From contig NC_065893.1 in NCBI RefSeq assembly GCF_905147045.1, forward strand, positions 4,464,001-4,528,000: a DNA stretch of 64,000 nucleotides. Reading direction: 5' to 3'. This DNA comes from Nymphalis io (Eukaryota > Arthropoda > Insecta > Lepidoptera > Nymphalidae). Positions 43,301 to 55,300 of the stretch are shown here, in pieces. The notes under the pieces were generated by a model. That model was given only the letters and a program-made list of their open reading frames with translations. It searched no databases and was not told the origin of the DNA. Made by a program: the position numbers and the translations under genes. Within the stretch, counting starts at the first letter, position 1, and each line of letters begins with the position of its first letter.

Positions 43301-46300
43301 AAACAGTTTGTATGGCATTTGATTTGTGTGCACTGTTATAAATTTAGAACCTTAGTCGTGGGAATCAAGTGTTTTGTTACACGGTAACGTGCCGTGTGTC
43401 ATATCAAAAACTCGAAAGTTTATCAATCTCGGAAGTTGTTATTAAACTAAGAACAATAGCTGTTGTGTCGGTGTGAATGTTTATTGGAAAATTCAACGCG
43501 AAGGTGTCATGTTTAAGTATAATAATGTAATAGGATGCTTATATTGACACCGGATTTATATAAAGAAGTTGAATCACTATTTCGTAACATCACGACTTAA
43601 TGAAAGCGTTTCCGAAATCATTTTATGCTACCAACTAAAGATAATTTGATTATACCTGCTTTGATTCAATTTTATTTATAGTGGACTATAAATATAAATA
43701 CGTATGAGGTTCTGTCGTCTTAATGTTTTTACTAAAGTAGTTATTTAATATTCTTGTTAACGATAAATTAAGATTAGTATAATTAATGCTACCAAAAATC
43801 GAGATAACTGTATGAGCGGGACGTATTTATAATTCATCTTGTGCTCGGTAAAATTGTAAAGAAACCCGCATGAGTCGGATGAAAATCTGTCACGTGTATG
43901 GTGTACGTGGCAGAGAACTGTTGGATCTGTTGTTTTTATAAAAAAATATTAACAGTATAATAGACTGTCCAGAATTGCTTATAAAAATGCTATTTAAAGT
44001 TCCTGCTAGACATCCTCGATCTCCGATAACACCTCTTTACTAGAACAGTTCTACACAAAGGTGGACATTTTCTTCTTCTTCTTGTTCTTGGTGCTAATTC
44101 CTAATTTCCAAGACTATGTAAACTCTTGAACCAGTTGTGTTCTTTTGTTGACATTTGCGCGGATTCAATTAAAAACTTTAGGAAGTATGTAGATATGTAC
44201 CTAAATGATAAATGTTTTTATTTTTTTTGGTTTTTCTTTTTTTGTATTTATGCACTGTTTTCAATTTTTTAAGCGCATGTTGTGTTTACTTTTAATTGAT
44301 ATCTACACTTAGATAATAAGTTTGTATTTATTCATACTATAAATGTAAAAGTGATTGCAAGTAAACATAATAAATAAATTAAAATAAGAAAATAATCCCT
44401 AAACTTAGCCTAGCTGTGGGGTGTTTACAGACTGTAACTTTAAACTTTTTATTAGTACTTATTAATATGTACTTAGGCATAGTTAAATAATTATGTACCC
44501 ACCACATAATGTTACACTCAAAAAATGTAATCCAGTGAGATACCTACATTACGAGAAAAAAATTAAAAATTGCAGTCGTAATACCTATAAATAATTATTA
44601 CAATTATATAGTTCACTTATGTGCATCCTAATAATATTAACACTAATTTACCTGCGTGCATTTTTTAAGCAACTTGACAAAACGCAAAAAATTGCCGTAT
44701 TTATTATCCAGGCGCAAAAAAATATTTTATTGGTTTGCTTAGTGAGTGGATACAATTCGAATTCGTATGTATCCCAAAAAAATGGATATATCGATAAGAA
44801 GAAATAAAAAAAATATGTTATAAAATAATTTTCTCTGTATATGTATTGGTTTTTTTTTATAGAATAGGAAGGTGGACGAGCATATGGGCCACCTGATGGT
44901 AAGTGGTCGCCAAACGCCCTTACATTGGCATTGTAAGAAATGTCAACCATCGCTTATAGCCAATGCGCCACCAACCTTGGGAACTAAGATTTTATGTCCC
45001 TTGTGCCTGTAATTACACTGGCTCACTCACCCTTCAAACCGGGACACAACAATATCAAGTATTGCTGTTTTGCGGTAGAATATCTGATGAGTGGGTGGTA
45101 CCTACCCAGACGAGCTTGCACAAAGCCCTACCACCAGTGCAATACATCGATATATATACAGTGGTTTGAAATACATCGATACATATACACACGTGTATTA
45201 TGTGTATTCTAAATCTGTTTGCCCACTTCGTTAACGGTGTACGATTTTAGGAAAAAGGTAAGTTGTACTTATAAACATAAAACGGGTTTAGTTTTACTAC
45301 GACTTACTACGAACCGAAATATAAAAGGTGATCATTTAAAATTACATCTTATGGTAAGTCAATAGAGTTGTTTTTAATAAATGATCGAAAGTAATTTTAC
45401 AATGGTAAGAGATAGCTCTGTAGGTTAGACAGGGATGCAAGAAACAAGTTCATTGTTTTGAACGTACCGGTCTGTTTTTGAATTTAAGATGTCGGCCATT
45501 GGTTAACACTTGGAGTAGAAGCTTACTGAGCGTGGCGCGTGTTGCAAATAATAATGATAAAGTTAATATATTATTCTATATAATCTGCTATAGAGCTTCT
45601 CTGCATTGTTGATAAAGTACTTGTAACATAATATTTCGGCTGGAATGGATTTAAAAAGGTTAAAATTATGAAATATATACTGTTTAGAATTTAATATATT
45701 GATTTTCTAACATTTTAATTGATTTTTTAAATATATAATGTTAATAAACATATACAAAGGTAAGCTGCGATTCATATTAGCCTATTATATTTTTGTTTTT
45801 TGACTCTTCCGATCAAAATAATTTTAAACTGTTCTATTAGCTTCATCCGAACGAAGGGTTAAAAAGAAAAGCGTGAAAAGGTTGATTGTTGCTCCCAGAA
45901 AGGAATGTAGGCATTTTTTGTAACATACGATAATTAAAAATTAAATTATTAAGAAAAAAGGTAGTCATTCATTATCATAAAATTAAATTAATGATAAAGG
46001 AAAAGAGATAAAAAATATGTTCATAACTTTAACTCTACGATGTCTATATCTATGAATGATGCATACGCAAAGTTGGTTTTCCAAGTAAAAATAATAAAAA
46101 TAATTCGGAATTTTTACTGATGGTAGGGCTTTGTGCAAGCTCGTCTGGGTAGGTACTACCCACTCATCAGATATTCTAGCGCAAAACAGCAGTACTTGGT
46201 TTGAAGGGTGAGTGAGCCAGTGTAATTACTGGCACAAGGCACATAACATCTTAGTTTCCAAGGTTGGTGGCGCATTGACGATGTAAGCGATGGTTAACAT

Positions 46301-49300
46301 TTCTTACAATACCAATGTCTATGGGTGTTAGGGACCACTCCACCATCAGGTGGCCCATATGCTCGTCCGCCTTCCTATTCTATAAAAAAAGGAATAAAAA
46401 TCTTTACACGTGGAAGTGACTTTGAAAGTCTAAAGTAAATATTATTAAGACACGAGCAAAACGAATATTTAATTATAAATAATAATTAATTAAATTTGCT
46501 CGTTTGAATTAAGAGTTGACAAATGACTTCATAAAACTAGATGTTTTCAGCTTATGTTGAGATGGCGGAAATTGAGCATCAATAAGGTTCATTTTAATAG
46601 ATTTATTAAATCTTCAAAGTCGTTAACTTAATTTCAAATATTTTCAAATTTTCTTGTAAACCGACATTTAATTCCTTAAATTACCTTAGGCATAATACAG
46701 CGCTGTGGAAATATCCTTTCGAAGTTCATGTTTTTAATAACTCTTTAAATATAGCCTGACAGTCGTAGTGCCTTACTTTACAGTGTTTATTTTAATTTTA
46801 TAGGTCAAGCTGTTTCTATGAAAAATAGCCGTTGACCTAATGGCGACAGTAAATCTATAAACATTTCATTTTATTGTGTACTGGAATTCTAAGCAAATAT
46901 AGTAAAAAATAGTGGAAAAACATACTCTTGTTAGTGTATTTGCTGGACAAAAAAAACAAATGACCAAAACTCGAGAACTGTCCACTCCTGAACTTCATCT
47001 AATAAGTTAGATGTATTCTAGTTTGTAGATTCGAATTACAAATAAAACATTAAATACAGACCGACCGACTAAATGCGACATTTAGAAGTAAAACACTGGT
47101 CAACTTCCAATGGGGAGTCCATCTCTCTCTCATCATTTAGATTTGCATCCGTACATCGGTACTGACTTTTAGTATTCACGTACAATGGAAGTTTTAGAGC
47201 GTATAAAAAACTAATTCTCTTTCGAGGCACGTTCATATTAATGCGTTCAGTTTTTACGTTTAATGTAATTTCGTCTACATGACGTCACATGGAATCTCTG
47301 GAATTATTAACAAGGGCTTCGGTACCAAGGTTGTTTATGTACGAAGCTGTAAAAGTACTTGATCAATTTTGAAGATGAGCGCTCTTAAATAAGTTGTAAT
47401 TAAAGTCAAGCTTATTAATTATTATAGGTATGAATATAATGACTCGATTTTAATGTAATGTTTTTAAATCGTTTACGCACTTAATATATATTAATGATAT
47501 AGCTGTTTAAACAGTAAATTAAAAACGTTTTATTATGTTGTACCATACTTAGTTACTTATATCATAAATTATAATTTAATTTATAGAAATCATTTATTTC
47601 ATTGAATTTACTTTTTTACTTAGACTATCTTTTATTGTGTACGGATAAGCTACCTATTGTATATTTTAAGGGTCATTTATGTTAAGTCAAATTTTACCCA
47701 AGAAATATATTATATACATTTTATCTTCTTAAGTACTTTATTTTATTACTAAGTCGAAACATTGAAAGGATGGGTGCGTTACTTGTTTTGTTATTTTATA
47801 GTTTTTATTGTAAAAGGATTATGGAAGCGAAAAACAATTGAACCTCTTTGATATTTTTGGTATTGTTTATTTTTTATTATACTATGAATTGAATATTTTA
47901 AATGAAAGCATTTCGTAAATTTTATGAACTGAGAAATGTCTTTGTGCAGAATTCTTTTCACATGTAACTTTTCGCTAACATTTTTTAAGTTATATTTAAT
48001 TTCATCCATTCCTATACACGTTTCTATATATTTTGTATATATATATATATAATTACACATTTATATTTCAAAATATACAGATTAATTTTAATGACATATT
48101 TTACATTGCAATATGTATTTAGTTAAATACCTATACGTATATAGACAGTACACGTGCGTTAAGACAAAAGGAACACGATACCTTTGTTCTCTGTTATAGA
48201 CACCTCCGTGTCACGGTTAGTGCAATACAGTTACAATCACTAATATCTTACTGAGGTATAATCATCAACTACGAATTGGATATATGTATATCTGAGCATA
48301 CAATGTACGTAAGATATCAAATTATACGGCGATATTATTTAATATAAAAAATATTCATGCTGTGTGACATGAATACAGAATTACTAACTTATTAAAAATA
48401 GAATGCTTTTGTATTTAGATAATATGTAATATAGATTGTAAAATCTTCAATCAAAAGCTGCACAAAATGTGTATAAAAACTATAACCTTTTTATAACGCT
48501 TCCTGACGGAACACTACGTATTGACGGACTTTTTTTTCTGTAACACCTGCCTCGAACTTTCCACCAAAAAAAAACTCACTGTTTGGGCACGTAAGATACA
48601 TTATATTATTAATTTGGTCAGAGCAATACGTGCTTAGTTGTAAAGATATGAAAGATTATAAAGTTTTTTTTTCATAAAATAGTTTTTATATTTAAAAATA
48701 TGTAGTACCCCTCTGTTGAAATATTCAAAATCAAAACATGTTTTTTTTTTATGTAGATAAAAGTAGGTAGAAAGTTTTTTTTAAACTAAAATTGAATTAC
48801 TCCATAAATACATTAGCTACTTGTTTAATGTAGAAATATAACCAATACCTAGTATAAACGAAGAATTATATACATTATAATAATATGATGTGTATAATTA
48901 GGATTCCCATTTGCTATATAAATTGTGATATCATTATATTTATATAAAATTATAGTCGCCATTATGCGCCAAAAAACAAAATGGCCGCTTTCAAAAGCCT
49001 CAAAGCGTAGAGAACTTTGTCGTAGCCGGACTACTCGCCGGCGATTTAGTTCCATACTACGCCGCATCACGGGTCGGCGTTACAGTCGCCGGTACGTAAG
49101 CGCGTCACTAGGCACTACACTCCCACGTACGTTCTCCCGTAGTAAACACAAGTCGTTCGCGACTGTATCGTATCCCGTCCCTAAAACTTTTGTCAACATG
49201 AAAATTCTAGTGCTGTGAGAAACTGTGTGTGACCTGATTGGATTACGTTGTGTGTACAATGACTAAGGCGAAAACAACACGAAGCAGTGCTCTGTATCAC

Positions 49301-52300
49301 GGCGCGAAGGTCAGTTCTTCTTAATATTTTCAATACATGAATATGGTTTCCCTGAATAGTGTTCTAAATTGTAAATAAATGTAAGCAATTTGCATGTTAA
49401 ATAATACTCAATATCACATACATAATAAGTACATCAATTATAAAACGGAAGGGTTAAATAAACAAACGTAAAACTTTGGATTACGTACACACATTAGGTT
49501 AAGAAATTTATTTAAAAAGTGAAAGAACGTATAAATACGAATATATTCAGTATGCGTTGTTTTATAACTCGAGTCTTGTAAGCCGATCCAGACTGATCTT
49601 TATACAGCATTTTAATCTTAATCTCTCTCGCTGTCTTGTTTTTGGTTTTATTTGCATTCTTGAGATTGGTCCAATGGTTGTTGAATTGTACCAAACTCAC
49701 AAGCTATCTGCCTTTGTTTACTAATATATACATTTTTTGTGGCACATTTTTTCATTAAAAACAATCTCCTTTAGTTTTAAATAACTAATATAATTATGTT
49801 TTCACACCAGCTAATATAGGTTCAATATTATTTGCAATTGCGAAAAAATTAAAAGTTAATTGTGTTTATTGAAAGAACTTGCAAGCGGACTTACAGAAAA
49901 CGAATAAAAATGTCAGTAAATTCACTTCCATAGCGAGAAGATTGTTCTGGTTTTCCGATGTCCTGCTCTCCTAAAAAGGCCAGTAAAAGACATCAACGGG
50001 TATGTGCGAAAGAGAAAACAGAGTGTTTATATATTGTTTGTGAGTGAAGAAGCGAGACAAATAACCGGCTATAGTAATTTGCTTATAGTTGTTTGGAAGT
50101 AATTATATGGACCGGGATTTCCTATACAGGTACATGTAGAGCCAGGTAGCCGTTGCACGGTTGGCCGGTCCCCCCATTTTAGTAAAGGGATGCTCCAATA
50201 TAATGGGGCAGTTTTAATCGTATGTAAACGCATCGGTTTTGAAACTTGGGGTTTTATTCGTTTCGGATTGTGAATACTAATGACGCGTGAATTTTAATTT
50301 ATATGGTAACATTAACATTGTTCTAAGATTTATTTTATTTAAGACTAACATTATTATAAGATGAAATCGTTGTAAAATACAATTGTTATTGATCCAGAAA
50401 GTGATTTGATTTTTCGAATATATTAGTAACTTAATTAAATATTTTTGCTCATCGCTTAAAAACAATAATGAAAGTAGAGTCTATGATATATCTTAAAAAT
50501 GTTATTTAATAAAATAATTAATTTCTAAAAAAATGTCATACATTGTTTTTAAACCCGTATCGCTTTTTGTCAACTCTATAAAATTAACAGATAGCAGCAG
50601 CAGCAGCTTGTGAATGTCCCACTGCTGGGCTAAGGCCTCCTCTCCCTTTTTGAGGAGAAGGTATGGAACTTATTCCACCACGCTGTTCCAAAGCGGGTTG
50701 GCGGAATATACATGTAGCAGAATTTTAGTGAAATTAGACACATGCAGTTGTCAACAATGTTTTCCTTCACCGTATAGCATGAGATAAATTATAATCACAA
50801 ATTAAGCATATGAAAATTCAGTGGTACTTGCCCTGGCTTGAACCCACGATCGTCGGTTAAGATTCATTCGTTCTTACCACTGGGCCATCTCGGCTATATA
50901 TTAACTCGGATTAACAGGTACGATAATTCAATTAAAAATAAAGATTCAATTTCAATTAAAAACAATTAAAAATAAATTAATAAAATATAAATACAAAAAT
51001 ACGCGATACATATTAAACACGTATACTACGTTGATCGGAAGATTGTTGCTCGATTTATTAAAAAATGTAACGTGAATTATGTAATTATTTATAAATTGTT
51101 TAGGCCCTAAAAATATGCAGATTGATTCTAAACAATTAGGCTTAAGAACACGAGATAATGAAGCTAAAATTGTGAAATGTTTTGCTTATATAACTTTAAA
51201 TATGCGGTATGCTATGGTATGGTATGCTATGACATGCGTTCTAAATATATTGAATAAAACCAGACGCAAAATCAACATATGACAAAAATATCGAGGAATA
51301 AAAGTAATAATAAAACCTGCCCTTGTTAAGCAATGTATAATTTTATATTGTATAGTTTTTTATATTTATCTTAACTAAAAAAAATACGATATTACTTATT
51401 CGGATGCTGCTTGGTTGCGTTTTTTCACCCTAATCTTATAAAAGTAAGTATTGGGTCAAAACCCCACTCTTTCCATTTAACATTCAAATTGTATAATGAT
51501 TTGATACTTATTTGATTTCAACAGTAAATATTTTTTTTAATGAAAATATAATATATTCTCTAGAAATAATAAATCTATAGATTATTTAATGATTATTTTA
51601 GTAATGGTGATTATGAGCAATCAAGACATATTATACAGTAATTTTATGAATGTAGAGACTAGCGTGTTGAAATAGTATATAAAAAAACTAATTGCTTGAT
51701 ATAAAGACTTCGTTAAAATAGCCCACCACGCTGACCGGTTTTCGATGGCGGCCGTTCGCCTCATGAATTACCTCTTTCACCCAAACCTAAGAGCAGACCC
51801 GACTCGTTGCTATACATTGATAATTTCCTTTTTTTTGCAAAAATAAGTCGAATGTAACCTGTGAATGTGTACGGTTTAATATCACACACTATATGTGTAT
51901 ATTGGCGGTATTCGCGGTTGCATTACAGAGCCGCAAACGTGTAATAGTAATGATCATAGTCGTGAAACAGCTTATAATTAATTCATATTTATATGCAACT
52001 AATTAACTAATTTCATCAATTAAGATTTACTGGAGCCGTAATTGATCAAAAATGATAATAATAAATAATCGAACTCAAAAAGGCACGGATGCACGATTAT
52101 GTAGAGAAAATAAATTAAAAAACCGTATTAGTATTAATTTAAATGGAGCTTGTATTATGATTTTATAACCATGTTAAAAAATATATTCCTAAGTATCATA
52201 CATTGATTGAGTAAAAAGAAAGAACATTAAAGAAAAAAAGGGTTAAATTTTACCTTCGCTGTAATAAAATTTACATGAAGTCATACATTTTGACGCGTAA

Positions 52301-55300
52301 TTAACTTTCTTCTTAAAAATTCGACCGAATAATTTCAATTGACATAATAAAGAGACCATCGATTGCAACGTTAACCACATGCCAATAAGTAATTTTGTCA
52401 TTCTGTATCTGATCCCTTTAACTACTTTCCTTTAGCTTACCAACAATGGTAAGGAATTTATGAAATGAAATCAGTTCCTGTTTCCGAATTCATAAATTCC
52501 AATAATCCAGTTTAAGATAATCACGAACGTGCTTGGTCGCCATTCTTGTTCTACTTACGTTATAAAGAATGAAGCTTTAAAATAATCTGCAGAATGTGAT
52601 GCATTATAAACAGTCGACTTATAGTGATCAGAAATGTAAATTTTTATCATCTTTTAAGATAGTAATGTGATTTCTAATTACACCACATCAACCGTGCATC
52701 AATCGTACATTATATTTGACATCCGTTACTATTTAGTTTAGTTAACTAAAAAGCATGACCGGCGTCACGCTGGAAATTACGCTACTAAACCAATTGTCAC
52801 TTATTTTCAACCTTAATACCAATGCATAAGGCTTCTTTTATACAATCAGTATACGCGACCTAAGTGATACTCTCGCGATTTTTATACTTAATTAGGCGTA
52901 AATTGATCGCTTTATTAATACCTACTGATATATAAGTGGACAATTATGTCGTACGAGTACATATAAGAATATACTAACGGGATTATATTGGTACTTGTAA
53001 TAATTTTAATAAACATCTTCTGATTATTCTTCATAGCGTCTACTATTGTTGTTGACGATTTTCGTCAACAGAAACTACAACGTGTAACTATAAATTTTTG
53101 CAATAATATTTCGACTTTCGGTCTCTATGCACGCACAGTGCGGGAAGCCTATTTTTTCTCGGCACAGTCATTGCACACAAGCTGGTTTAACATACAGCTG
53201 TAATTTACAACATTAATGCATAGAATTAGTAAATTTCTGTTAAAATTTCAAATCCATTTGAAGTACAGTTTCTAAGACACAATATTATCATCGAACATAA
53301 AATTATTTGCGAAATTACTAATGCACAGATTATTAAAATGCAATGGCGATGTTTATATTTATTAAAAATGTAGGCGAGTCGTTTCCGTGGGGGAAATACA
53401 CTCTATATTTTGATTCAAATCTGTTTCCGTTCGTCCGCACTCGACTATAGTTTTCGTATCATATTGTGTATATATTATTATATATCCTTATAACAAAAAT
53501 TAGAATTACTAGAATTTGGCTAAAGTTTCACTTACGGTCAAACTTAATTGATTATTCATAAGGACTAAGACTAATATATAAGACTATTTTCAAATCAAAC
53601 CCAAGAGATATGACGTCATAGCACCGTCATAAGCAGTCCATTCATTTTACTACAGACAACCACTGGTTTATTAGAATAAATTTAAAATTAGATTTTACGC
53701 TATAACGTTATAAATCCAAATCGTGCGTTCGCCATTTCCCACGCCGATCAAGAAGCGTCAAATCGTGGTTAGAATCGTTATTATAAATTCAATATGTTAG
53801 ATGCACCACTGCACTCCCCTTTTAACAAAAACGTGAGTAAAACTAGCCTTCACTTAGTCTCGCACATTTCTTTACGATATAAAGAAATATTGTTACGCTT
53901 TATGACGCATAAGAATATAAATATACATACGTGTACATATTGAGATTTCTTTTGCACTAGTTGTAAAAACTTTAAGCACATACATATCAATATCACATTA
54001 ATGAATATTTATTACACGTATTTCTAACTGCAAATGAAAATCTTGAATATAGCTTAAGTAATGAATTATATTTACTAGAGAGTGAGAAGCATTTCTTTAA
54101 ATTGTAATTTAAAACTAATTGATATTAGTTAGATTTCTTTGAATCTCTCTTAATGGAACAAAGGTGTAAAATTAACACATAATCACCTACAAAATCAACA
54201 AGATATAAGCTGGTAGCGCGTTACCGTTATCGTCGACGCCGCGCCCGGTGTAACTCGTTGACGCTCGTAAACTTGATATTTAAACATTAGGTATACGTCT
54301 AATTGGTATAGACAAAAATGCGCGTTAATTTGACAATTTTGTCACGTCAGTTAACGAGTTATTGAATTAAAGACTTATTTATTAATACCCAAATGAAAAA
54401 CAAAATATAAAATGTATTCGCTTCTTAGTGATACGTTTTAATCATCTTAAAAGTTGATACGAAATTTGAAATTTTTGAAAAGGCTATAATTTATATTTGT
54501 ATACTAGATGAGGGTATTGATTTTATATACAAATAAAGGTTATTTTAACGATATATTTCTATTATATGTAATTTAAATATTACGTCACAGTTCAGCTTTT
54601 TTATATCAAAAAAGGTTATCTTATCTTCGCTGTTGACTGAAGCCCACAGTTTCTTTCGAAATCTTCATTTGTCTTCACATCCATTAACATCAAACAAACT
54701 TTATCTGTCACGCTTCCAACGAAATAAGGGTATTTGTCCACGATCGCGTTTATTTACTTTACATGGCTACATCTCATACTACTATAAACATTCTATTCTT
54801 AAATATATAAAACGAAGTGCGAACGGCTCTTATTTTTTGTTCGCTGAAAGCTTTTTGTTTTAAGTGTTGCCTTTATATATACAAGGAAACCATTGGACTC
54901 GGTAGGATAAATAAGTTATGTACACATTTGATTTTTAGTTAGTGGTTGTCTAGATTTTTTAACACTAGCGACCCGCTTTAAATGTGAACTATTTGCAAAC
55001 ACTCGTCAAAAGAGCTCAAAATATGTTTTTATTCTTCGTCTGTGTTGACTTAAATAGTCTTATAACAAAACTCTACGCCATATATAAGATATTACATCTT
55101 TATGCCTGTTTTAGATTTATTATTGTCAAGTCTGTAAATCAAATGAATAGTTTATATACATTTTTAATACTAATTTATGTCCGTTTAATTGAAGCTGTCT
55201 AGGGAAATAGCAATTTAACAGTAAATGGGATACGTGTTTTAGCCGAATCAGTATTCATCTGTGTTAAGTAGCCGATTGTAAAGCTCTACCAGCTACTGGC

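Noticed and set aside
48925..49218. 97-codon Arg/Ser-rich ORF
   Set aside because: Likely a by-product of the CpG-rich block; no family resemblance and it ends before the candidate first-exon ATG.
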